From: Pseudomonadota bacterium | Lineage (GTDB): Bacteria; Pseudomonadota; Gammaproteobacteria; Steroidobacterales; Steroidobacteraceae | Length of the DNA: 64,000 bases | Direction: 5' to 3' | NCBI GenBank assembly: GCA_025356075.1 | Contig: JANXUT010000068.1 | Span: 269,493 to 333,492 of the forward strand | Shown: positions 16,955-26,102 of the stretch, piece by piece | Layout of the letters: each line of letters begins with the position of its first letter | Numbering within the stretch: the first letter of the stretch is position 1 | Program-made: the position numbers and the translations under genes | The notes under the pieces: model-generated | Seen by the model: the letters and a program-made list of their open reading frames with translations, nothing else | What the model was told of the DNA's origin: nothing | Database searches by the model: none

Positions 16955-17669
16955 CGAGGGCGGCGGCGATCAACTCGCCGATGCGCGCGAGGTAGTCCGT
17001 GCTCATGGTCGGGTTGAAGTGATCGACGTCGGGCGAGCCGATCGCCATGAGGCCGAGATCGCCGCTGGCGCCGAGCGGCACGAGCGCGACCGAGCCGATG
17101 GTCGTATCGGCGGAGGGGAACAGGTATTCGCGCTGCTGGTCGCGCACGCGCCCGCAGCGCGGGCGGCCGGAGGCGTAGAGCGACTCAAAGCTGCGAAGAC
17201 CCGGGTCCTCGGCGCTCGCGATCCTGAGGTAGCGCTGCTCCAGCGCCTTGAGCTCCGCGTCGCCCCGCGTCAGCACGATGACGAACTCGCGCACGCCGAA
17301 GTCCTCGCGCAGGCTCGCCTCGATCGTCGCGAGGCGCTTGGCGGCGCTGCGCGCCCGGATGAGGCGCTTCGCCAGCAGCTGGATCTTCTCGGCCAGCGCA
17401 TCGTTGGCGTGGCCATTCTCGACCAGCGTCTTCAGCCGCAGCTCGATCTCGCGGGTGCGCTCGCGCAGCACGTCGACCTGGCGTTCCACCAGCGAGACCG
17501 TCGAGCCGTCGCCGCGCACGTGCGGGAGCCGCAACTGCGCGAGCAGTGCCGGATGCTGATCGAAGAAGTCGGCGTGGCTGGCGAGGAAGGCGGCGACGGA
17601 GGCCTCGTCCGTCCGGGCGGGCTTCGCGGCGCTCGCCTTCGGGTCGAGCTTCGGCTGCGGGTTGGTCAT
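16929..17669 (-). CDS. DUF484 family protein (GAF-like)
   Basis: 246 residues from the ATG at 17669, which overlaps the dapF stop (ATGA). The N-terminus has the family block FLASHADFFDQHPALLAQLRLPH, then a helical stretch rich in Arg/Glu, and a C-terminal GAF-like domain (SVALVPLGASGDLGLMAIGS). It is nearly always found between dapF and xerC in gammaproteobacteria, as here. The function is unproven; a link with XerC or cell division has been suggested only from this conserved position. Confidence 0.93.
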   Translation of the reverse strand: MTNPQPKLDPKASAAKPARTDEASVAAFLASHADFFDQHPALLAQLRLPHVRGDGSTVSLVERQVDVLRERTREIELRLKTLVENGHANDALAEKIQLLAKRLIRARSAAKRLATIEASLREDFGVREFVIVLTRGDAELKALEQRYLRIASAEDPGLRSFESLYASGRPRCGRVRDQQREYLFPSADTTIGSVALVPLGASGDLGLMAIGSPDVDHFNPTMSTDYLARIGELIAAALDATADRPA

Positions 17670-18496
17670 AGATCGGTGTGTCCTTCGAAGACGGTTGCAG
17701 TGGGACCGGTCAGCCAGATCGGCGCATCGACACGCTGCCATTCGACCGCGAGGCGCCCGCCCGGCACGTCGACCTCGACCTCGGCGTCGAGCCAGCCGCG
17801 CTGCCGGCCGACCGCCACCGCGCCGCAGGCGCCGGTACCGCACGCCTGCGTCTCGCCGACCCCGCGTTCGTGGACCCTGAGGCGCACGTGCGAGCGCGTC
17901 ACGATCTCCAGGAACTCGACGTTGGTCCGGCGCGGAAACTGCGGATGATTCTCTACTGCGGGACCGAGCCTGTCCACCGGCGCGGTCGCGACCGAGTCGA
18001 CGCGAATCACCGCGTGCGGGTTGCCGATCGACACCGCACCGATCTCGAGCGGCGTGCCGCCGACATCGAGGCGATAGGTCGCGGCGGCGGCCGCCGCCGT
18101 GAACGGCAGCGACTCGGGTGCGAAGTTCGGCACGCCCATCGCGACCGAGACGAGCCCGCTCGGGAGGATCCGCGCGTGCACGAGCCCGGCGGGGCTGTCG
18201 AGGGTGATGTCGCCCGACTCAAGCCCGCGGCGGCGTGCGACGAGCGCCGCGAGGCAGCGCGCGCCGTTGCCGCACTGCTCGACCTCGGTACCGTCGGCGT
18301 TGAAGATCCGGTAGTACGCGGCGGTGTCCGCGCGCCGGGCCCGGCCGAGCACCAGCGCCTGGTCAAAGCCGATGCCGGTGCGCCGGTCGGCGAGCGCCTT
18401 GAGCTGCGCGCTCGAGGGCCCCGCGTCGCTATCTGGCGCGTCGAAGACGATGAAGTCGTTGCCGAGGCCGTGCATCTTCACGAAGTCGAGCCGCAT
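17666..18496 (-). CDS. dapF: Diaminopimelate epimerase DapF
   Basis: 276 residues from ATG 18496; open sequence upstream on this strand is antisense to another gene. The start MHGLGNDFIVFD is diagnostic. The two catalytic cysteines are C75 (EQCGNGARC) and C219 (ACGTGACG), matching the pair of the E. coli enzyme. It interconverts LL- and meso-diaminopimelate for lysine and peptidoglycan synthesis. It heads dapF-DUF484-xerC-hslV-hslU. The usual partner lysA is not here, and the small lipoprotein that often lies beside dapF is found at 45.2 kb instead. Confidence 0.98.
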   Translation of the reverse strand: MRLDFVKMHGLGNDFIVFDAPDSDAGPSSAQLKALADRRTGIGFDQALVLGRARRADTAAYYRIFNADGTEVEQCGNGARCLAALVARRRGLESGDITLDSPAGLVHARILPSGLVSVAMGVPNFAPESLPFTAAAAAATYRLDVGGTPLEIGAVSIGNPHAVIRVDSVATAPVDRLGPAVENHPQFPRRTNVEFLEIVTRSHVRLRVHERGVGETQACGTGACGAVAVGRQRGWLDAEVEVDVPGGRLAVEWQRVDAPIWLTGPTATVFEGHTDL

Positions 18497-18559
18497 GCAG
18501 CGATGATAGCGTGCCGCGAGTGGGTCTATCATGACGGCCCGACCCCAAGGATCCCGCAC

Positions 18560-20239
18560 ATGGTGCACAGGCTCAGCAGGCGACTCCCGACCCGCATCGG
18601 CCGCCTGGCAAGGCTGCTCCTGGCCGCGGCGCTCGCGACGGCCGCATCCACCGCCACCGCCCGTTCGCCGGCAACGCCCTACGTCTACGCGCACCACGCG
18701 GTCTCGACCTCGATCGGTTCCGCACAGGCCTCCTTCGACCGGGGACTCACGCTCCTCTACGCCTACCAGGAAGAGGAGGCGGAAAGGGCATTCCGCGAGG
18801 CGGCCAAGCTCGATCCGACGCTGGCGATGGCCTGGTGGGGCATCGCGCTCAGCCTTGGCCCCGACATCAATAGCGGCCCCGGCGCCGCGACGACGCTGAA
18901 GGCGGCGAAAGCGATCGCCCGGGCGCGCCTGCTCGCGAGGCGACGCGCGACCCCCGCCGAGCGCGACTACATCGAGGCACTCGCCGCGCGCTACAGCGAG
19001 GCGCCGGCTCCCGACTTCGACGCGCTTGCGCTCGGCTACCGGGATCGCATGCGCGAGCTGGCCAAGCGCTACCCCCACGATCCGGATGCGGCCGCACTCT
19101 TTGCCGAGGCCTTGATGGACGTGCATCCGTGGCGCCTGTGGACGGCAGAGGAGGCGCCGGTCGAGGGCACGCTCGAGCTCGTGGCCGTGATCGAGGCGGG
19201 GCTCCGGGAGCACCCGGCGCACATCGGCCTCATGCACTACTACATACACGCGGTCGAGGCGAGTAGCGCACCTGGCCGGGCGCTCGCCGCGGCGCGAGCG
19301 CTCGCGGCGATGAGCTTCGAGCCCGCGGCATCGCACCTCGTGCACATGCCGGCGCACACTTTCCTGCGCGTCGGCGACTGGCCGGCGGCGGTTAATGCGA
19401 ACGAGCACGCCATGCATCACGCGCTCGACTTCCGGGTCAGCCTGGATCCCGCGACCGAGCGCGCCTGCGCGCACTGCCTCGGCTTCCTGGCCTACGCCTA
19501 CGCGATGGAAGGCAACTACGCGGGCGCCATCGGCGCGGCGCAAGTGCTCGAGAAGATCGACGACGAGCCGTCCGGGCGCATCGGGGTGCTCGCGCGCTTC
19601 CGGCGCTTCGGGGAGTTGCTGGCAATCCCTGAGCCCGCCGCCGAAACGAAGAAGAAGGACGCCAGCAACCCCCATGTCGTCCGCGCGCTGTGGCACTACG
19701 GCCGCGGACTCGCGCGGCTCGGTACGGCCGATGCGGTGGCCGCGGCCGCTGAGCTCGAGCTCGAGCGCCAGGAGGCGGCGCTTGCTCCGCCCGCGCCCGT
19801 CTTTCCGGTGGACCGGCCGGACGTCGAGCACGTCCACGACAACATCGATGCGGCACTCGATGCGGCCGACCTCAAGATTGCGGAGGACCTGCTCGCGGCG
19901 CGCCTCGCACTCGCACGGGGCGAGACGGCGGCGGCGCTCGCGGGCTTGCGCGCCGCGGTCGAGGTCCAGGACCACGCGCAGTACTCGGAGCCCCCGGCCT
20001 GGTACTACCCGGCGCGGGAAACGCTCGCCGCGGCGCTCGAGAAGACCGGCGCCCTCGACGAGGCCGTGACGGTGCTCAGGGAGTGCCTGCGGCGCGCGCC
20101 GCACGATGCGCGCGCGACACTCGCCTTGAGGCGCATGCTCGCCGCAGGTGGCCACGGGCGCGAGGCGGCGGCGCTCGATGGCGAAATCGCGATGGCGCAG
20201 GCGCGGGCCGATGCGCCACTCGAGGATGAGAGGCTCTGA
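18560..20239 (+). CDS. Periplasmic tetratricopeptide-repeat protein
   Basis: 559 residues from ATG 18560 with AAGG about nine bases upstream. A signal peptide (RLARLLLAAALATAASTATA) is followed by TPR-like helix pairs: FDRGLTLLYAYQEEEAERAF, EAALMDVHP-type pairs, and C-terminal repeats around ALEKTGALDEAVTVLRECL. A segment with HIGLMHYYIHAVEAS and LVHMPAHTFLRVGDW is conserved in a family of secreted TPR proteins of unknown function common in Xanthomonadales. The several buried His residues (MPAHTF, NEHAMHHAL) are unusual for a pure scaffold and could bind metal; this is speculation. Confidence 0.8.
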   Translation: MVHRLSRRLPTRIGRLARLLLAAALATAASTATARSPATPYVYAHHAVSTSIGSAQASFDRGLTLLYAYQEEEAERAFREAAKLDPTLAMAWWGIALSLGPDINSGPGAATTLKAAKAIARARLLARRRATPAERDYIEALAARYSEAPAPDFDALALGYRDRMRELAKRYPHDPDAAALFAEALMDVHPWRLWTAEEAPVEGTLELVAVIEAGLREHPAHIGLMHYYIHAVEASSAPGRALAAARALAAMSFEPAASHLVHMPAHTFLRVGDWPAAVNANEHAMHHALDFRVSLDPATERACAHCLGFLAYAYAMEGNYAGAIGAAQVLEKIDDEPSGRIGVLARFRRFGELLAIPEPAAETKKKDASNPHVVRALWHYGRGLARLGTADAVAAAAELELERQEAALAPPAPVFPVDRPDVEHVHDNIDAALDAADLKIAEDLLAARLALARGETAAALAGLRAAVEVQDHAQYSEPPAWYYPARETLAAALEKTGALDEAVTVLRECLRRAPHDARATLALRRMLAAGGHGREAAALDGEIAMAQARADAPLEDERL

Positions 20240-20248
20240 GCGGCGACC

Positions 20249-22141
20249 TCAGGCGACTTCCGCGAGCGGCAGCAACGGTGGCAACGGGCAGCGCACGAGC
20301 GCCGCGACGGCGCGCAGCATCTCTGCTTCCTCCGGCTGCAGGATGCCATCGTGCAGCACCGTCCGACCGAGCGCATCGAGCAAGAGGTCCTTGCCGGCGG
20401 GCGCGAGGTCCCTGAGGCGCGCGAGTGCCGCGGTGAGCTCGGCTGGCCAGCTCGAATCATCCGGCTCGCGATACTCCGGGCGCTCGCGCGGCAGCAGTGC
20501 CGCGAGTCCCCGTTCGTAGGCACGCCGCGCCGTCGTGCCATCGGTCGCGCCACGCCGCGCGATGACGGCGAACAAGATGCCGAGCTCCCTGGCGCACGCA
20601 TCCAGAGCGAGGGCGCCGGGGCGCACCACCGGCTCGACCTGGTCCGTGAGGTAGCGCGTCGCGAGTGCGCCGAGCAGGAAGTCGAGCGCGTAGGTGTGCC
20701 CCTCGACCTTGCCGAGCTCATTGGTCAGCTTCACGAGCGCGCGGCGGCGCTCATCGGGCAGCGAGCGCAGCACCGGCAGCGCGCGCTGCAGGAGCGGCAG
20801 GTACTGGACGACCGGCGTGCGGGCGAGGAACCCGCCGAGCGCCGTGACCGCGCGGGCGACCTCGACGCCGAGCGCCGCGGCGATGAGCTCGAGCTGCTTG
20901 GCGCGGACGTCCGGGGCGCTTGAGAGTGCGACCGCGAGCCACAGGCACGTCGCGGTTGAGCTGCGCGCCAGCGCCTGCTCGAGCTCCGGCGGCAACGCGG
21001 CGCGCAGCGCCGCCGCATAGCGCACCGCGTCGAGGCCCGGGTTGCCGACTCGCTCGCTGAGGCCAGGCGCAGTGGCCGCGCCCGCCGCCCCGCCGCCGCG
21101 GGCAGGCGCGAGCGGCGAGGCCTCGACCGTCGCGGCGCCCAAGTCCTCCGGCTCCTCGAGCACGGCGAGATCGAAGCGCGGATCGAGCGCGCGGATCCGC
21201 GCGGCGAGCGGCGGATGTGTCGCGAACACCCGCTCGTGCGCCGGCGCGATGAACAGGTGCGCGAGATCCTCGCCCTCCGGCGTCGCGAGCGTCGACCCCG
21301 TCGTCGAGCGGCCGATGCGCACGAGCGCGTCTCTGAGGCAGCCGGGATCGCGCGTGAACTGCACGCTCGAGGCATCGGCGAGGAATTCGCGTTGCCGGCA
21401 GATCGCCGCCTGCAGCAGCCGCCCGAGCAGGACGCCGAGGTAGCCAAGCGCCATGATCACCGCCGCCACCGCGATCAGCGGGCCCGCGCGGCGACCGAAG
21501 CGAAAGCCGCGGATCACGTAGCGGGCGACGATCGCGATGACGAGCAGGCCGAACAACGGGCCGATGAGGCGCGTGTTGAGGCGCATGTCGCCGTTCAGGA
21601 TGTGGCTGAACTCATGGCCGATGACGCCCTGCAGCTCGCTTCGTCCGAGTCGCTCGAGCGCGCCGTGCGTGACGCTGATGGCGGCGTCGGCGGGCGCGAA
21701 GCCCGCCGCGAACGCGTTGATGCCGGGTTCCTGCTCGAGGACGTAGACCTCCGGGACCGGCATGCCGGCCGCGATCGCGAGTTCCTCGACGACGTTCAGG
21801 AGCCGCTGGCGCTTCGGATCCTGCGTCTCGTGCGTGACCTTGACGCCACCCATCGCGACGGCGACGGCGCTGCCGCCGCTGCGCAGCTGCGCAATGCGGT
21901 GCAGCGAGGCGAACGTCGTGACCGCGAGCACCACGAGGGCCGTGAGCACGAGCACGCCCGGGTGTGACATGACGCGGTCGGAGTAGCCCTGCGGGGAGTA
22001 GACATCGCTGCTCGCGAAGCTGTAGGCGATCGCGACCACCCAGGTGATCGCGACGACCACGGCGGCGACCGCGATGCCGTAGGCGATCAGCAGGCGCCGC
22101 GTGCGGGCGTGCGCGGCCGCCTCGGCGGCGAAGAAATCCAT
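20249..22141 (-). CDS. M48 family membrane zinc metalloprotease
   Basis: 630 residues. Two N-terminal membrane helices (about 18-42 and 60-80) precede the protease domain with HEFSH at residues 176-180 (HExxH zinc motif) and the third-ligand region EFLADASSVQFTRDP. Two more helices lie between (about 205-245). The large C-terminal half, after residue 330, is not protease-like and is helical with many Ala/Leu/Glu residues. The gene follows lemA by two bases; a LemA-M48 pair is a recurrent arrangement thought to handle membrane-protein quality. It is longer than HtpX (about 290 residues). Confidence 0.9.
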   Translation of the reverse strand: MDFFAAEAAAHARTRRLLIAYGIAVAAVVVAITWVVAIAYSFASSDVYSPQGYSDRVMSHPGVLVLTALVVLAVTTFASLHRIAQLRSGGSAVAVAMGGVKVTHETQDPKRQRLLNVVEELAIAAGMPVPEVYVLEQEPGINAFAAGFAPADAAISVTHGALERLGRSELQGVIGHEFSHILNGDMRLNTRLIGPLFGLLVIAIVARYVIRGFRFGRRAGPLIAVAAVIMALGYLGVLLGRLLQAAICRQREFLADASSVQFTRDPGCLRDALVRIGRSTTGSTLATPEGEDLAHLFIAPAHERVFATHPPLAARIRALDPRFDLAVLEEPEDLGAATVEASPLAPARGGGAAGAATAPGLSERVGNPGLDAVRYAAALRAALPPELEQALARSSTATCLWLAVALSSAPDVRAKQLELIAAALGVEVARAVTALGGFLARTPVVQYLPLLQRALPVLRSLPDERRRALVKLTNELGKVEGHTYALDFLLGALATRYLTDQVEPVVRPGALALDACARELGILFAVIARRGATDGTTARRAYERGLAALLPRERPEYREPDDSSWPAELTAALARLRDLAPAGKDLLLDALGRTVLHDGILQPEEAEMLRAVAALVRCPLPPLLPLAEVA

Positions 22142-22142
22142 C

Positions 22143-22730
22143 TCAGCCGAACTTGACCTGCGGGGCGGCGCGCTTCTCGGCCGATTCGATCTGCAGCATC
22201 GTGCCCGGCGTGAACGCGAACATGCCGGCGAGCAGCGTGTTCGGAAATACCTCGCAGCTGTTGTTGTAGGCGAGCACGGCGTCGTTGTAGGCCTGTCGGG
22301 CGTAGCTGACGCGGTTCTCGGTCGAGGTCAGTTCCTCCATCAGCTGCGACATCGTCTGGCTTCCCTTCAGGTCCGGGTAGGACTCGACCACCGCGAGCAG
22401 CCGGCCAAGTGCACCGCCAAGCGCTCCGTCGGCGCTCGCGAGGCCCTGGATGGCGGCGGCGTTGCCGGGATCGGCCGCGGCGCTCTTGAGCCCGGCGAAG
22501 GCGGAGTTGCGCGCCGCGATCACCGCTTCAAGAGTCGTGCGCTCGTGCGCGAGGTAGCCCTTGGCGGTCTCGACCAGATTTGGAATGAGGTCGTAGCGAC
22601 GGGTGAGCTGCACATCGATCTGCGCGAACGCATTCTTGTAGCCGTTGCGGCCGGCGACCAGGCGGTTGTAGATGCCGATCGGGATGGCGAGCAAGAGCGC
22701 GATGACGACGAGGGTGACGATCAGGGCCAT
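22143..22730 (-). CDS. LemA family protein
   Basis: 195 residues from ATG 22730 with GGAG six bases upstream. A single N-terminal membrane helix (ALIVTLVVIALLLAIPIGIY) is followed by the LemA core: QIDVQLTRRYDLIPNLVETAKGY, SQLMEELTSTENRVSYARQAYNDAV, and YNNSCEVFPNTLLAGMF. The domain is a long helical bundle on the periplasmic side. It forms a two-gene unit with the M48 protease downstream; the function in bacteria remains unclear. Confidence 0.93.
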   Translation of the reverse strand: MALIVTLVVIALLLAIPIGIYNRLVAGRNGYKNAFAQIDVQLTRRYDLIPNLVETAKGYLAHERTTLEAVIAARNSAFAGLKSAAADPGNAAAIQGLASADGALGGALGRLLAVVESYPDLKGSQTMSQLMEELTSTENRVSYARQAYNDAVLAYNNSCEVFPNTLLAGMFAFTPGTMLQIESAEKRAAPQVKFG

Positions 22731-22940
22731 TTGATTCTCCTGCCGGCGCCAGCCGGCACGCCTATCTAGCACCGCCGCCCGCGCCGCGTCGAGTCGCCCG
22801 TCGGTCGCCTGCCGCCGCACCCCTGTCCGGAGGGCCGGGCAGGTCGGACATAAGCCCTACGGCGACACCCGCTGGCTGCGGCGGTGGCCCGCTGGGGCCC
22901 GGGCGGGTACGATGTCGCCCCCCTCGGAACCGCCGCGCCC

Positions 22941-24284
22941 ATGAAATCCGCTCCCCGCATCGGCTTCGTCAGCCTCGGCTGCCCGAAGGCACTCGTCGAT
23001 TCGGAACGAATCCTGACGCAGCTGCGCGCCGAGGGCTACGACGTGGCACCCACTTACGAGCAGGCCGACCTCGTCGTCGTCAACACCTGCGGCTTCATCG
23101 ACGATGCGGTGCACGAATCGCTCGAGACGATCGGCGATGCGCTCGAGCGCAACGGCAAGGTCGTCGTCACGGGCTGCCTCGGTGCGAAGCCGGAGACCAT
23201 CCGCGCGCGTCACCCGCGCGTCCTTGGCATCACGGGCCCCCATGCCTACGAGGAAGTGCTCGGGCACGTGCACGCGCACCTGCCGCGGCCGCACGACCCG
23301 TTCATGGATCTCGTGCCGCCGCAGGGCATCCGCCTGACGCCGCGCCACTACGCGTACCTGAAGATCTCCGAGGGCTGCAATCACCGCTGCAGCTTCTGCA
23401 TCATTCCCTCGATGCGCGGCGACCTCGTGAGCCGGCCGATCACCCACGTCCTCAACGAAGGGATCCGATTGCTGAACGCAGGGGTGCGCGAACTTCTCGT
23501 GATCTCCCAGGACACGAGCGCCTACGGCGTCGACGTGCGCTACCGGGCCGAGCAGTGGGGCTCGCGCGAGATAAAGACGCGCTTCCTCGATCTTGCGCGC
23601 GAGCTAGGTGCCATTGCGAGCGAGCGGGGCGCGTGGGTGCGGCTCCACTACGTCTACCCGTATCCGCACGTCGATGACGTGATCCCGCTGATGGCGAGCG
23701 GTGCGGTGCTGCCCTACCTCGACATCCCGTTCCAGCACGGCAGCCCGCGGATACTGAAGCTCATGAAGCGCCCCGCACACGCCGAGAACACGCTCGCGCG
23801 CATCCACGCGTGGCGGCGCGAGTTGCCGGGGCTTGCCATCCGCAGCACCTTCATCGTCGGATTCCCGGGCGAGACGGAAGCGGAATTCCAAATGCTGCTC
23901 GATTGGCTCGAGGAGGCCGAGCTCGATCGCGTCGGCTGCTTCAAGTACTCGCCCGTCGATGGCGCGAGCGCGAACGGGTTGCCGGGCGCGGTGCCGGAGG
24001 AGCTCAAGGACGAGCGCTACAAGCGCTTCATGGAAGCGGCTGCGCGCATCAGCACGCGGCGCCTCGCAGGGCGCGTCGGCACGCGCACGCGCGTGCTCAT
24101 CGACTCGATCGAGGGCAGCGGGCGGGCGCGCACGGCCATCGCGCGTAGCTACGCGGATGCGCCTGAGATCGACGGGACCGTGCGGATCAGGAGCGGCGCC
24201 GCCGCGCTGAAAGTCGGTGAGTTCGCGGACGTCGAGATCACCGGCGCCGACACCTACGACCTGAAGGCCCGCCTCGCCCGCTGA
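22941..24284 (+). CDS. rimO: Ribosomal protein S12 methylthiotransferase RimO
   Basis: 447 residues. The N-terminal UPF0004 domain carries C14, C50 and C79; the radical-SAM motif CNHRCSFC has C146, C150 and C153; a TRAM domain closes the chain. [12 protein letters not shown] and [18 protein letters not shown] are RimO rather than MiaB signatures. The enzyme adds a methylthio group to Asp of ribosomal protein S12. It is divergent from lemA and convergent with the next gene. Confidence 0.97.
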   Translation: MKSAPRIGFVSLGCPKALVDSERILTQLRAEGYDVAPTYEQADLVVVNTCGFIDDAVHESLETIGDALERNGKVVVTGCLGAKPETIRARHPRVLGITGPHAYEEVLGHVHAHLPRPHDPFMDLVPPQGIRLTPRHYAYLKISEGCNHRCSFCIIPSMRGDLVSRPITHVLNEGIRLLNAGVRELLVISQDTSAYGVDVRYRAEQWGSREIKTRFLDLARELGAIASERGAWVRLHYVYPYPHVDDVIPLMASGAVLPYLDIPFQHGSPRILKLMKRPAHAENTLARIHAWRRELPGLAIRSTFIVGFPGETEAEFQMLLDWLEEAELDRVGCFKYSPVDGASANGLPGAVPEELKDERYKRFMEAAARISTRRLAGRVGTRTRVLIDSIEGSGRARTAIARSYADAPEIDGTVRIRSGAAALKVGEFADVEITGADTYDLKARLAR

Positions 24285-24297
24285 CGCGTTCGCCGCC

Positions 24298-25191
24298 TCA
24301 GCGGGCGGGATTGAGCGCCTCGAAGGCCAGCTTGCACTTGCTGCTGACATCCCAGGCCTGGATGAACGCGAAGTGCCGCGCCGGTACCTCGAGCGTCGAC
24401 TCGATGTCGAACTCACCGTACGTGACCACGATGTCGCCGAGCTCGGAGCCGAGGCGCCTCGCGACGCGCACCGCGGCGAGCCCGGTGCCCGCCAGCGGAT
24501 CGGCCGCCGGCTTGATCGCCTGGCCGTCGCGCGGCGGGCTGCCGGCGTAGAGCAGGCGCGCATCGCTCGCGAGGTATTCTTTGAGCGCCTTCGCGCGGCC
24601 CTTCTGGCGCCACAGGTCGGTGAAGTCGACCGCGCAGTCATGCTGGGTACCGCTGCGGCTGTCGAGATTGCGCAGCCGCGGCTTCACGTCGAGGTGCCGC
24701 GGCAGGTCCGTCTCCGCGACCGGGTAGGGCACGCCGCCGTCGAGCACGACCCGCCAGCTGCCGTTGTTCTCGAGCCACCAGACGGTGAAATAATGCCCCG
24801 ACTGCTCGGGACGATCGTTGGTCGAGTGCGCCCACGAGCTGAACGGCCCGCTCGTCCAGCCGAAGTCGTGCAGCCGCGACATCGTCGCGAGGTCCGGGCG
24901 CCAGCGCAGCGGCGCGCCGGGCGCGGGGCCGCTCTCGACGGTGCCGCGCGCCGGCGTCGGGCCGGGCGCCAGGATCACCGCGCTGTCGGCGAGGTACTCG
25001 AGGAATGCCGCGCGCGTGCCGCGATCGATCGCCGCCTGCCCGAAAGCAAGCTCGCGATCAACGAGCGTCTGCGCCGTCGCCGTCGCCGTCGCCGGCTCCG
25101 CGCCCTGTGCGGTCGCGATTGCGAGCGTGCCGCCGCCAAGCGCCATGCACCGGAGCCAAGTCCGCCACCCCGATACTGATCGATTGCTCAC
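24298..25191 (-). CDS. Secreted protein with two NTF2/SnoaL-like domains
   Basis: 297 residues from a GTG at 25191 preceded by GAGGGGAAG; in-frame codons further upstream overlap the epimerase gene. A signal peptide (CMALGGGTLAIATAQGA) is followed by two similar halves: LVDRELAFGQAAIDRGTRAAFLEYL (first) and FTDLWRQKGRAKALKEYLASDARLLY (second), suggesting duplication of a DUF4440/SnoaL-like cone fold. WWLENNGSWRVVLDGG is a typical closing strand pair. No catalytic residues can be assigned. It starts 10 bases after the epimerase stop, so may be cotranscribed. Confidence 0.7.
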   Translation of the reverse strand: MSNRSVSGWRTWLRCMALGGGTLAIATAQGAEPATATATAQTLVDRELAFGQAAIDRGTRAAFLEYLADSAVILAPGPTPARGTVESGPAPGAPLRWRPDLATMSRLHDFGWTSGPFSSWAHSTNDRPEQSGHYFTVWWLENNGSWRVVLDGGVPYPVAETDLPRHLDVKPRLRNLDSRSGTQHDCAVDFTDLWRQKGRAKALKEYLASDARLLYAGSPPRDGQAIKPAADPLAGTGLAAVRVARRLGSELGDIVVTYGEFDIESTLEVPARHFAFIQAWDVSSKCKLAFEALNPAR

Positions 25192-25201
25192 GGTCTTCCC
25201 C

Positions 25202-26083
25202 TCAAGGCGCCGGCAGGCTCGAAAGAATGCCGAGGCGCAAATCCTTGAATCGCGGCGCGAAGCCGAGCTCATCCCGAATCCGGCTCGAGTCGATGCGCCG
25301 TGATTCGGTCAGGTACGACCAAAGTCCCGGCGAGACGGCCTTCTCCGCCTCGGCCCGCGACACGAGCGCCGGCGCCGGCAGCCCCGTCAGCGTCGCGACC
25401 CGCTCGAAGTATTCGGTCATCGTCGCGGGGTTGCCGTCGGAGACATTGTAGATACGCTCGACCGCGCGCGGTGCACTACCCGCGAGGAGAAGTGCGGCGA
25501 CGAGATCATCCACGTGGATACGGCTCGAGTAGCCCGCCTCGGCGTGCCGGATCATCGGCTCGCCGCGCTTCAGGCGCTCGATCGGCAGCCGACCCGGGCC
25601 GTAGATGCCGGGTGTGCGCACGATCGTCCAGCCGACGCCCTGGCGCTCGCACCACTGCGTGAGGCTCGTCTCGGCATCGACGCGGCGGCGGGCGCGATCG
25701 GTCGAGGGGTTCACCGGCGTCGTCTCGTCGATCAGCACCGAGCCCGTGTTGCCATAGACGCCGGTCGTGCTCACGTAGACGATGCGCGCGGGCGGCGCCG
25801 GCAGGAGCGCGAGGAAGCGCTTCAGCCGCGGGTCGAGGACGCCGGTCGCGGGCGGCGGAACGAGATAGAACACGACCGACGGCGTGCCGAAGCCGCGCGG
25901 CAGGGCGCTCTCGGCGACGTCGAGATCCCAGACGACGGCGTCGATGCCCTGCGCATCGAGCTGCTCGGCACTCGCCTCGGAGCGCGTGAGGCCGACCACC
26001 GGGCCGCGCGGCAGGAGTCCGCGCGCGAGGCGCACGCCGACGTATCCACATCCCGCGACCAGGTATCGTGCCGTCATCGCCAT
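25202..26083 (-). CDS. NAD-dependent epimerase/dehydratase-like SDR (YeeZ type)
   Basis: 293 residues from an ATG at 26083 (in-frame ATGs at 26077 and 26092 are alternatives). The Rossmann motif is AGCGYVGVRLARGL near the N-terminus; STTGVYGNTGSVLIDETTP and GIYGPGRLP are extended-SDR landmarks, but the usual YxxxK is replaced in the region RRRVDAETSL, so epimerase chemistry is doubtful. Length and the GCGYVG start match YeeZ-like proteins found across proteobacteria, which have no assigned reaction. Confidence 0.82.
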   Translation of the reverse strand: MAMTARYLVAGCGYVGVRLARGLLPRGPVVGLTRSEASAEQLDAQGIDAVVWDLDVAESALPRGFGTPSVVFYLVPPPATGVLDPRLKRFLALLPAPPARIVYVSTTGVYGNTGSVLIDETTPVNPSTDRARRRVDAETSLTQWCERQGVGWTIVRTPGIYGPGRLPIERLKRGEPMIRHAEAGYSSRIHVDDLVAALLLAGSAPRAVERIYNVSDGNPATMTEYFERVATLTGLPAPALVSRAEAEKAVSPGLWSYLTESRRIDSSRIRDELGFAPRFKDLRLGILSSLPAP

Positions 26084-26102
26084 GGGCGGCATTCTAGGCT
26101 GA

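Noticed and set aside
18497..20155. In-frame upstream extension of dapF on the minus strand by more than 550 codons
   Set aside because: DapF homology begins exactly at the ATG at 18496; the extension is antisense to the TPR protein.
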